Part shown: positions 25,500-36,200 of the stretch, piece by piece
How the letters are laid out: every line of letters starts with the position of its first letter
Numbering within the stretch: the stretch's first letter is position 1
Assembly: GCF_000283155.1 (NCBI RefSeq)
Contig: NW_004454177.1
Span: forward strand, 21,434,850-21,498,849
From: Ceratotherium simum simum
Lineage: Eukaryota; Chordata; Mammalia; Perissodactyla; Rhinocerotidae
Length of the DNA stretch: 64,000 bases
Direction of reading: 5' to 3'
The notes under the pieces: model-generated
What the model was told of the DNA's origin: nothing
Databases searched by the model: none
Seen by the model: only the letters and a program-made list of their open reading frames with translations
Program-made: the position numbers and the translations under genes

Positions 25500-26080
25500 T
25501 AATAATTTCCTCAACAACACTGAGGAAATATCTACTGTGTGCCAGACTCTGGGAATAAGGCAGTAAACCAGATAAGCAAGGTACCTGTCCTTGTGAGTTT
25601 TACTTTCTAGGGAAGAGAAGACAGTCAATGAACAAATGAATGAGATAACTTCAGATAGTAATAAATGCAATGAAGAAAATAAAGTGGAGTGAAAACTGGG
25701 TAGAGGAGAGGCAGGACACATTAGATAAGGAGCTGAGAAATAAATGATAAGAAAGAGCCAGCCAGCCACATAAATATTATGGGCAAGGGTTTTCCAGGCA
25801 GACAACATCAATGAAAAAATTCCTAAGTGTTGATGAATTTGGCGTATTTGTGGAACAGAAAGGATGCTGGTGTGGTTCAAGCAAAGTAAAGGAAGAAGAT
25901 AGAGGAGGGTGATAATGTTGGAAAGGTCAGTAGGTGCTAGGTAGTAGAGAGATTTAGAGGCAATGGTATTGAATTTGGATTTTATTCTAAGTGTGATGGG
26001 AAGCCATTGGATAAATGAGAAAAGTCAAAGGAAAGAAGCCATTGAAAACCACAGAGCAAAAGTGTGATGGAAGCCCTAGG
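25500..26080. repeat. Old interspersed repeat, family not assigned
   Basis: Begins 'tgtgccagactctgggaata', passes 'ggcaagggttttccaggcag' and ends 'gtgtgatgggaagccattgg'. This order is familiar from old mammalian repeats, but I cannot name the family with confidence. The 129-codon minus frame here is not a gene. Confidence 0.45.
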
Positions 26081-27689
26081 AAGCTGTAGGAAGATTTGGG
26101 GGAAAGTCTATTTAAATCATTAAAAATACATGAGTATTTTTCTTTGCAATAAGATTTTGGTAGCAAATATAAATTGTGATGATTCAGTAAATTACGTTTC
26201 CTGTGTTGTTTTATTGTGTCATTGTTGCTTAGTAGAAGCTGTCAGTGTGGTTTCAATGACAGTGGTAGTCTCGGAGGATGCTGTGCATACTGGTCTCTTG
26301 CAATCTTATTGAGAGTGTGATTCTTCAGCTTCCACTGTAAGCAAACCCTCCCCCCCAAAAACAAAAAACAAAAAACAAAACACAAAACACCAACCACACC
26401 ACTTCTTCCCCACCCTAGTCTTATAAAATTGGAATTTGATGACATTTATTCTGGTAGGTATAATTTATGAACATGTAGTTGTCCTTGGAACTCTGACTCC
26501 TTTGGGTTAAATGGGGTAGACAGGGCTATGTGATTGGTTCAGACCAGTGAATAGTGAGCTAAAAGGACTTGTGCCATTTTTGGCTGAAGCATTTAATTAC
26601 CAATGTGAGACTTTCCACAGCACTATGTTTAAAATGTCTGCTTAAAGAATTCTTGTGTTGTTTTTTAGAAAAATACAAGCACATCTTGGTCAATTATGAC
26701 AAACTTCAGGTGAAAGGTAAATTAACCAACAATTCCAGGTAGTTAAGTAGGCACAAATATTTAATGTAGTTTTACATGAGTTGAAGTTGCACACACTGTA
26801 TATATTCCAATATAAAAGTAATGCTGTCCATCCATCGAAGGTGATCTTCCTGAAATGAAAAATAGATATTTGAGGGTCTATTTACAAACTGGCAAGAATA
26901 ATTAAAAATTATCAGCTTGTTTATTCAAAACCTCAAGCTACCCTGAAATTAATTTATTAAGCTAGTATTACATAAATTCTAAGAACAGATGAGTTAAAGA
27001 AATCCTGTATGAAAATACCATATGGGGTGTTAAAATATGCAAGGTACCATGTTTCTGCAAAGCTTTCTATAAATCCAATATTGGGTGTATTGAATATGAC
27101 TCACTACAACTCTGCAATGCAAATTAAGATCAAGAAAATAACATATGACTAAATGGGACTTTTAAATTTGTTCAGTCTCACTATTCATTTATGAATAATT
27201 TATAGATATTCTTGTGACTTACTTTTCAAAATATACCACGAAGTGAGTTTGGAATTATTATTTCCATTGATGCATTAGGGTAGCACATTTATAAAGCCAT
27301 TCTGTTTAAGACAGGTGTGCCCTTGACAATAGTATGGACTAAACTGTAAGTAGGGAACTTTCTTTAATATGTTTTTTTCTGAAGTGTAAATTAGCACTTA
27401 TTCTCATTTATTTAGTTTTTCCTTCACGATTTTCTTTGATACCAGCAACATGTTCTACAAGATGTCTATTTGAGACTAGGGACAGATTTCATGGTCATGG
27501 AAATGAACAAACGTTGACAAACATGTATCTAGGGTCATTAATTTCATATTTTAACTAACTGAGCAAATCAATAGTCCCCTAAGGACTTAAAAAAGAATGA
27601 GTATTACTCCCTAAGTGCTTAACTTATTGGGCAATGGTTGAGATATAATGGAGAAAGAACTGTTTTAGTGGTTTCTTGATGGCTGCTGG

Positions 27690-28060
27690 CTTGTACTCTG
27701 AGGATTTTTGTTATACAACTCTAAGAAGACATTTACCATTATGCAGTGGACCATTAGAGCTCGGCACAGACTGAAAGATGACTGCTGTCATATGGTGACA
27801 GCGAACTTGGTACAATCCCGATGCCACCATTTAATTCATTTGGAGAGATGGAGACAGTGGGCTCTTGCAGAAGCACTTAAATAGAGCAGTCCTGGAGGTT
27901 GGGTAATTTGTAACAGATGTTCCATATAATGGATGGATTACAGGGAGAGTGTCTGTAATGCAGACTATCTCATTCAGTAGGGTATGATCGATGCTGCTTA
28001 TTAGCTTGACTTAACATTCTATGAGCTGAGGTTATAAGACAAATATGTGAACTTTGATTT
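27690..28060. other. Unique-looking intronic block without recognised repeats
   Basis: The segment is more balanced in composition than its flanks and I recognise no repeat in it. It contains no open frame of note. It is the best-looking candidate in the large intron for conserved non-coding sequence, but that is a guess from appearance only. Confidence 0.25.
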
Positions 28061-29399
28061 ACTGATACATGCAGATCAAGTGATAAAATATCTTTGAAAC
28101 AGTGATTAGCTATTTCAAATGAAGTTTACTAATAACAATTCTATTTCTTGAGTTGGCACAAAAGAAATAATTACGTGAACCAATAACCTCCTGAACAAAA
28201 CATGTAATTCAAACAGATTGTTTTATGCCATAGTTTTCTGTGATTAATGAGCACTTAAATTAACCAGATCAGAATGCTGACAAATGAGAAAGCGGACACT
28301 TTGGTATAGATGATTAACTTCTGTGGTTTACAAAAAATTTCCTTTGCTTGAAATTTTGTACTTTTGACCTAGAATGTTTTAAAATCTAAGACCTAATTCC
28401 AGGGGAATTTGAAAACCATTTATACTATTTGGTTTCAATTTTTTAAAATCTAAGTCTTTATTTCACAAGTGCTTTCAAATCCTTTAGTGTCCTTGGTGGT
28501 GTTTATAAAGGCTTGCTACTCTTTACTTTAATTTTTGCATTGCTTCATTGCCAACTAAACTGAAGTTTGGCAAAGTTCTATGTAAACACTCATAGAATGC
28601 ATATTTATGTTTTAAAAATATTGAATACTGTGGTTTAAATCAATTTTATAATACATATTTGGTGCTCATTTTATGTGATATCAAGCTGGTGACTGTATAT
28701 TAGAGATATAGATAGTGATGAATGTCACTGACATGAAAGTAGTACTCTTAGAACTATGACCTCGCTATTGTAGCCTCATTTACACATCTTTCGTAGAATG
28801 AAATATATTTTGTGTATTTAACTTTTTTTTTTTTTTACTCCGTCTTATCCTCTTAGTGACTGTGTAACTGTACTTAAAGCCCTTCAGCATCTATTTCACA
28901 TATGGGAAATTCCCTTGCACACTAAGATTGCTATTGTATTTTGCCCAAGGATGGATTCCTTCACAATGGAATCTCAATGCATATAAATATGTGTTAATGT
29001 AAGCAACCCACTTCAGGAAAATGATGCAAGATTTCATTGGCTCAGTTAACCGAATATACTGAGATGGCCCTGATGATGTTTCACAGTTTATCCTGCTGAC
29101 AGTAAACTGACAGAGAACACAATTAAGCCTATCAACACAGCAATTTGACCCTGAAGGAGGAGACGCAGTCAAAATGCTCCCAATCACGTTTAGAATGTAT
29201 TAGCAAATTGTAATTGAACAAGATGGGCAAAACAATCACAATATTATTGAATATTTCAGTCAATGGATAATCAGATAGAATCACCTGTTGGATAAATGTA
29301 TACAATTTTCCTGCCCATCCATACCATGAAGAACAATGATTCATCTCCTTAATCTTAAAGATGAGGGAAATGAAAATTCTTCCTCCAGTTAAGAATATC

Positions 29400-29615
29400 A
29401 ATAACAACGTCTACCATTTACTGAGAAGCATTCTACCATTTTAAATCTCATTTCATTCTCCTATTAAACCTGCAAATTAGATATTATTATCCCCATTTTA
29501 CAAAAGAAGAATCCAAAAGAGGTAAAATGATTTGCCTATGGTTATCCAGCTAGCGTCAGAGTGAGACTTAAATCTGGGCCTGGGTTATTTTTATAATGCT
29601 ACACTATATGGGCTG
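29400..29615 (-). repeat. MIR SINE
   Basis: Antisense MIR: 'attattatccccattttac', 'tatccagctagcgtcagag' and 'taaatctgggcctgggtta'. A second short MIR-like piece follows at about 29695-29770 ('cagtgctaagcactctgg'). Confidence 0.8.
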
Positions 29616-31732
29616 GGTAAACTGGTTACTATCACCGCCATTTTAAACAGCTTGCATCATTTTTAAATTGGGCTATTGAAGTTCAACTTCAATGTTGAAC
29701 TGAGCACTAATGTTTGCTGAGCACCAGCTATAAACTACGTCCAGTGCTAAGCACTCTGGTTGCCCAAAGATCTTGCTTTTCCAAATGCAGCACAAATACA
29801 GCAGACCTTTTTGCACATCTTGAATTTATGCAATTTATTTTCTCATTGCAATAAATAACCTTGCAACTGTCACTTTTATAGCTCAGCTTTTCAACGCCTG
29901 TCCACTTTGAATCTTGTAGAAGTTATTTTCTATTTTAACGAACTGTTTTTATCAAGCTAGGAATTATTTTTTTTCCCTTTCCCCCTCAGTTTTTAGGTAC
30001 CTCAGCAATGATCCAGAAATTTCCAAAGGTAAAATCTACTGATACACTCAGTCAACAACAAAGGGTAAAGACCCATGCCAATCTTTACATATAATGTGTC
30101 AAATTAGATTTTCTCCATCCATACTAAACAATAAGGTCTACACACTTTAGTTTTGAAAAATGAAAAAGGGAAACATCTATTTGAAAGATTTTGACCAAGA
30201 ATGACTCACTTCTGTTTTTTTTTTCCTTGGCATGAACTGATGTCATCTGGTGTTCAGTTTTTTCCCTACTCTTTCACCTCAGTTGCTGTAACTCATTAGA
30301 GAGCTAATTGCCTTTATAAGTCCAAATTAAGGAGTACTTAGTGAAACGGAGACATTACCTTTGCCAGGTGTTTGGGAGGACAAAATTCAACCTTCGGTAA
30401 AGGTCAGCAAAAGTTTCTTCTGATCAATGCTAGCCTCCTCTCTGTTCAATCTGCATGGATTTTGTGTTGTTCAATGAAAAATCATTCAGAGACATGTTGT
30501 ATGGTGTTACAAAATCAAGAAAAGAATTAAGAATCGAGTATTTTGGAACATAGATTGAAATAAAACAAGATTTTGGGATAGAGACTAAAGTGGTCTTACC
30601 AATTTTCCATTGTCTTCCTTGGAGATGTGACCAGTCATTGGGTTGACATTCAGCAGAACTTTTACTTGGAACTTGGGTTCTTGGTGACCACATTTGGATT
30701 CTCAAAAAAGGGCCATATAGTATGTATACATCCTACAAGACTGTGTATTCTAGGCTTAATATGAAAACAAATTACTACTCAGTATTCAAAAGACATGCTA
30801 AAACAATCTAGGTAACAGTCACAGAAAACAGAATGTATTTAGAAAAATTAAAAGGTCAGGTTTTAAAAAGGATTGGTGGTTGATTTAGGCTGTGTCTATA
30901 CAAACTATATGAAAAGTGAGTACGTAGGATGATTTTTCCAAACAATTAAAACAAACAAATGAACAGACAGATAAAATGTATTTCCAATAATTTGCCTAAG
31001 TAAATATTGGTGAGTTTAAGGATATTCTTCTGACTATCAAAGACCATTTTTTGTTTTGTGTTGTTTTGTTTTCATAACTCTTATCACAATTCATCCATAA
31101 GTAGGTAGGAAACAATGAGTATCAAGGGTTTGAAAGAATAGCAGCAGTAGTTGGAATGAAGGTCAGATGCTTTTTAAAGGAATTGGGAGTTTTGTCCTTG
31201 TCTCATAATTATGGAGATCGGAAGAAAGTTTAAAATGAGAGAAAGAGAAGAGATTACGCAGAAAGAGGTCTATTATTTATTGATGCTTAACATTCCTGGT
31301 GGTATTTTGTCCAGAAGTGATTCCATTCTATCAAAATCTAGAGTGTCTAGGTAAGAAGTCCCACAAGATGTCCTGAGAAAATAGTCATTAGAATTTGATA
31401 TTTTATATGATTGGCAAGACATGGGGGTCAGAAGAAGTTCAGACTTGTCAGTACGGTTAGTGATGATTTGGACCAAGATATAAGATAGAAAGTGTTGATT
31501 AATAATGTTGAGTCTCCTGGTCATGTGGTCAAAGATTAGGTACTTGAGAGGATTAGAGAAAGTGAGGCCTATCCTTAGAGGCAGATGGGAGTGGATATCT
31601 TCTGTTCTCCTTCTTGGCTTAGTAAAGAACTACATGTTCTTTAATCCAGCCCATATATCACCTCCTTGATAAAAATTCTCTGATTTCTAGGCAGAGCTTG
31701 TCACTGTATCCCCTTGTTTCTTATAGCCCTCA

Positions 31733-31884
31733 CTTCCTTCCTTTCTTCCTTCCTTCCTTCCTTTCTCTTCCTTCTTTCCTTCCTTTCTCTTCCTCCCTCC
31801 CTTCTTCCCTCCCTCCCTCCCCCCTTCCTTCCTTCCTTCTTCTTTGCCGTTCCCTTCCCTTCTCTTTCTTCCCTCCTTCCTTCT
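31733..31884. repeat. Polypyrimidine (TTCC/TCCC)n tract
   Basis: About 150 bp of almost pure C/T on the plus strand built from cttcc, ctttc and ccctcc units, broken once at ttgccgtt near 31844. Overlapping frames give meaningless S/P/F/L-rich peptides. Confidence 0.95.
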
Positions 31885-31989
31885 ACAAATATTTATTAAT
31901 ATTTGTCAGGAACTATAGTGTGCCAGGAACTAAGTAGGTTCAGGGGATACAATGATGAATAAAATAGAAACAGTCTGGCAATTGATGAT

Positions 31990-32255
31990 GGAAGGCAGTT
32001 GAGTAATTTAAAATGCTTGCTTTGAAGTTAGTCTGCCTGGACTCTACTTACTATTCTTCTGCTTATTAGGGTGACATTCGACAAGTCCTAAACCTCTCTG
32101 AGCCTTATCTGCAAATTGAAACTAAAAATAGTACCCCTCTCATGTCATTTTTATATGATATTCTAAATGGATAAGGTGAAATAATTGATATGGAGCCTTT
32201 AGCTCAGTGCCTTGAACATAGGAAGAACTTAATAAATGTTAGCTGTTTTTATGAT
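31990..32255 (+). repeat. MIR SINE
   Basis: Sense MIR with 'gtcctaaacctctctgagcc', 'gcctttagctcagtgccttg' and the terminal 'aacttaataaatgttagctg'. It sits between a short MIR/L2-like tail at 31885-31970 and an L2 tail. Confidence 0.8.
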
Positions 32256-32289
32256 TAGTAATGGAGCTTACAATCAGAGAGCAAAATGT

Positions 32290-32460
32290 GCTGCTCAGAC
32301 ATCTGTAACGGCACTACTTACATTACATTGTAAAAAGATGTGTTCCTCCATGGCAGGGACATAAGTTGTTCACGGTTAGCTGGTTTTTAGCACAGTGCCT
32401 GCCACGTATTATGTGGTCTACAAATGTTTGATGAATAAGTATTGAATGAATGAATGAAGG
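32290..32460 (+). repeat. L2 3' end fragment
   Basis: 'catggcagggacataagttg', 'agcacagtgcctgccacg' and the gaatgaatgaatg terminus are the L2 end signature. Confidence 0.8.
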
Positions 32461-32580
32461 GTGAGTGAGGTTAAAGTTAAGCAATCTGCCCAAAGTCATA
32501 GACCTAGTAAGACTTGTGGGGATGTGAAATGGTCTGACTTAAAGCCTATGCTTTTCTTAACATACTGCACTACCTTTCAT
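32461..32580 (-). repeat. MIR SINE fragment
   Basis: The antisense MIR core 'gttaagcaatctgcccaaag' and 'tcatagacctagtaag' abuts the L2 terminus directly. Confidence 0.55.
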
Positions 32581-32589
32581 ACATTATCG

Positions 32590-33113
32590 CTTGTCAATAT
32601 CTCCATCTGCTGTAATGTGGTTGTTACACCCATCATTCCACTGAATTTGCCCTTGCCAAGGTCATCAATTACTTTCAAACTGCTCAATCCAGTGGTGTAT
32701 ATTTGTTCTTATTTTACTTGCATTTGACATTGTTGCCTACTTTCTCCTCCCTGAAATTCTGTTTGTCCCTATGACTTGATTTCCTTGGCTTTCCTCCTAG
32801 TATCTCTCTGTCTTTGGCAGCTACTTCCCAATCTCCTTTGTAGATTCCTTCTCCTCTTCAACATTAGTGTTTCTGGAGGTTCTATCTTGAGCCTTTTTCC
32901 ATTTTCCTTCTTCACACACTAATTTCATTTCCATCTGATCGTGCTCAAATCTACATCATAACTCCAATGTTTCTCTTCTGAGCTCCATAGCCACAAATCT
33001 ATTTGCTTTCTGGATATTTCTCTCTTGAGAGCCTTATCTTAAATGTTGTTCCTTTACCCCCAATGCACTTCTCTCCTTATCTTCCAGATTACATGAAAAG
33101 CATAATCATTCTT
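32590..33113 (+). repeat. L2 LINE relic, 5' segment
   Basis: A diverged L2 RT and ORF2 region: 'gccaaggtcatcaattac', 'ttacttgcatttgacattgt' and 'ggaggttctatcttgagcc' correspond in order to L2 ORF2. It continues after an insertion at 33251. No usable frame remains. Confidence 0.72.
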
Positions 33114-33250
33114 CATTAGGGTGACCACACAATTTATCATCTAAACCAGGACAATTTTGAGAATGAAGGGGCCTCATTAATAATTACTCTGGCACTCCAA
33201 GTATAACCTGAAACTGTCTTGGTCTAACCAGAATGTATGGTTTCCCTCCC
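33114..33250. mobile_element. Short palindrome-like DNA transposon remnant inside L2
   Basis: A compact unit that starts 'agggtgaccacacaattta' and ends 'gtatggtttccct'. The ends are diverged inverted complements of each other (ggtgaccac versus tatggttt/ccct), as in small non-autonomous DNA transposons. The L2 sequence resumes straight after it. The family is not assigned and the ends are approximate. Confidence 0.5.
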
Positions 33251-33722
33251 ATTGACCACTCAATTAAGAATTACAACTGGCATTGATCCTTGCCTCCTCT
33301 TTCCCATTTTTCATAGCCAGCGAGCCACCAAGTTCTGTAGATTCTGTCTCCTTCTTATTTTTTGAATATGAACATTTCTTTCCATCTCCATTTTCATTGC
33401 TTTTTTTTCAAACTCTTCGTTTTTCTTGTCAGGATTACTGCTATGGCCTCCCATTTGGTCTACGAGCAAGTCACCAGTCTCACTCTCCTCTAAAACACCC
33501 TCTGCAGTTTTCAGAATGATCTTCTTAGAGTGTATATCTAATCAGGTCCCTTTCGTGCTTTGGTCCTTTGATGGATACCCATAACTTTTAGCATGAAAGT
33601 TAAGCTCTTTCCCATGGCATTAGAAGGTACTTATACCCAATTCCATCTCACCACTTCTCCCCCTTGCACGCTAGCACTGTCCTGGCACATAGTAGGCACT
33701 CACTAAGCAATGAATGAAATCA
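33251..33722 (+). repeat. L2 LINE relic, 3' segment
   Basis: The later L2 ORF and 3' UTR: 'gattactgctatggcctccc', 'ctcactctcctctaaaacac', 'gtcctggcacatagtaggca' and a gcaatgaatg end. Confidence 0.78.
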
Positions 33723-34248
33723 GCTTTTAAAATATAACCCCACACACCAAGAACTTATCTCAACAAGTTTACATAAATGTGAAGTGATAGTAAATGTCAT
33801 TTTTCTATCAGGATGGATGTGTAAGTAAAATAAGTCTGTGGGATAAAATACATAGTGAAATGTGATCACCCTACAATTTGTGACTCAAAAATATATATAA
33901 CATAAAATCCAGTTGATTAGAATTTTTCTCAAAATGGAAGAGTTAAGTCAAAGTACTTTGAAAATAGCAAATTGTTCCCATCAGGAAACCTGAGAAAGTC
34001 TGTCAATTGACTAAAATATCAGTGCCTAAAAGAAAACATGGCTTCTAGCAGGCACTCAATATTCGTGGAGTGAATAAAATATGAGAAATTTAGTCTCCAT
34101 CAATTGGTTGTCGGTATACAATGACTATTCCTTTGTTTTTTATTTGCAGATGCATACACACATAGATACAGAGAGATATATATTGCTTCAATCATTTTGG
34201 CCAGTCAGGTCACTTCAGTCAACTATCATTTCAATGATCCAATGATCC

Positions 34249-34276
34249 ATTCTCTGCACCGTGTGGTGCAGAGAAT
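34249..34276. repeat. Perfect 12-bp inverted repeat with 4-nt loop
   Basis: attctctgcacc, then gtgt, then ggtgcagagaat: all 12 positions pair. Just upstream 'caatgatcc' is doubled at about 34232-34248. There is no T-run after it, so nothing suggests a terminator. Confidence 0.95.
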
Positions 34277-35771
34277 CCACACGATTGACCAAAAAATGTT
34301 ACCTTTTAGTCAGTTGTTAAAGAGTTCCAGAGATTATCAAGCAACTATATGAAAAGTATAAGAGAAAAGAAAAGAAAAGAAACTAAATTGTTATTCAGTA
34401 TCTAAAAGAAATTTTATAGATGTCAATCAAACTAGTTAATGTAGAAAAAAGTCTAAGCTAGGAAAGCAAGGGATTGATATAAGTTATTTAAATAATCTTA
34501 TCCAATAGTAGTGATACTAATGATCTAAAATTTCCACAATGATGCAGGGGATTCCAATAAAGCACTGTATGAATGAGATTAGATTTTCTTAAAGAGGGAG
34601 GACATTTTATATCTCTATTTTAAAGATTTTTTTTAATATTGTAAAAGCAAATATATTAACTGAATAACTTCTATTCTGCTCTAAAACATAAAACATTTGC
34701 AAATTTACTTACTATTAATATTAATTAAGGTTAAAATTACACTGAAAACATTTGTCATTGTCCTTTGATCCCCAAATACCAGCATATTGGCAAATCTGGC
34801 TTTGCTTTTTGTGACTACTGGCTCTTTTTCCTTTTCGCTAAAGACTCTTTTGAGTTCTAGACATTACTCCACTCTATGAAAACTTGTGCAGTCTCCTTGT
34901 GTAAGTTACTTCATATCAGATCAATGGTGGGAAAGAAAAACTAAGCAAATTCCATCTTCCAAAAGATATTCCTGTCAAATATTTGTGCATTTTAAAGATT
35001 GGACACTTTCTGAAGTTGGCAGATGCTAAAGATAGACATTTATATCAATTTGGCATCTATACGGTTCACAAGGCTAGTGGTGTGAGAGATATAAAGATAG
35101 AACACATTAATACTGCTTTAATTCTCAAATCAACAAATATTAGAAATATGTTTAAGGTTTACACTGAGCTTGAGTTTCCCTTTGTATTTGGGAAAAGGGT
35201 AGTAATTGCATCCTTCCAACGGCAAAAGGCAGAAAATTCTCAAACTTCCCTCTCTTGCTGGTGAGAATCACTGAAAATTACAGCTTGGAGAGAATTTGGA
35301 GAGTATTTAATCAAAAGTTCTTAATTGGTTTCCATCAGGTAGTAACTGGTAGCTTTAGATTATTTTCAACTATTTGAAAACAAAACAAAACAAAACAGAT
35401 AACACTTCACAACTAGCTAAAATGCAAACTCTTTTCGCTGTTGGTTGGAATTAAGTTACCTGGTTTGGTAACACCAGCCACCTCATGAGGATAAGAGGTT
35501 TTGGTGGGAATTAAAATATAAATGTGAATTAATGATTACTTCAATACAATAAAGAAAATCTTTCAAAACGTAAGGGTCAGGGAGTAGAATAATAAAAAAG
35601 ACCTTTTGCGTAAAAAGCTGGTAAAACCTCTCAGGGTTTTAACATATGTGTGAAATATGCTAATTTTACAGAGGAGAAAACTGAAATTTAGACAACTTTG
35701 TTGTAATCGATCCCTTTCCCTTACTGAAGTCCTTTTGTTCATGTAGATTGATGCATAATTTAATAGCTATG

Positions 35772-35948
35772 CAGGGCTGGTCTCATGGGTGTGTTACCTG
35801 TGTAGTCACAGAACCCCTACCTTAGAAGGTCCCCATACTTGGATTAATGTTTTGCTGTCACTGTCTTGAAATTCTTATCCAGTTTTGACCAAAGGGGCTC
35901 TGCATTTTCTTTTTGCACCAGGTCCCACATATTATGTAGCCAGTCTTA
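35772..35948 (+). mobile_element. hAT-type non-autonomous DNA transposon, copy A
   Basis: A 177-bp unit bounded by imperfect inverted ends (cagggctgg... and ...ccagtctta) and flanked by a perfect 8-bp direct repeat, tagctatg, at 35764-35771 and 35949-35956. Eight-base target duplications and CA(R)G-type ends are hallmarks of hAT transposons. Its middle aligns along its whole length with the reverse complement of 46337-46511. It carries no transposase. Confidence 0.85.
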
Positions 35949-35984
35949 TAGCTATGCTTATGTTTTTTCCTGATATTACATTAT

Positions 35985-36200
35985 TTCCCCTACAAGACTG
36001 AAAGTTATCCAGGGAGCTTTCTTCTTTGGAGTTTCTCACCCCACTCCCAAAGGTGCCTCTCACACTAGTGGACTAGTGGACGTAGGGCCACACAGAGGGC
36101 TGAGACTTTGGCGTCTTCACCTTTCGATTCCAAATGCCAAGCCCAGTGCTTGATATAGAGCAGGGGTCGAATGAATGGCTGAGTGAATAAATGAATAGCA
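35985..36200 (+). repeat. L2 3' end fragment
   Basis: 'cctacaagactgaaagttat', 'gcccagtgcttgatatagag' and a 'gaatgaatgg...gaataaatgaatag' terminus. Confidence 0.65.

Noticed and set aside
31698..31937. Serine/proline-rich frames
   Set aside because: Translations of a polypyrimidine simple repeat in two registers.
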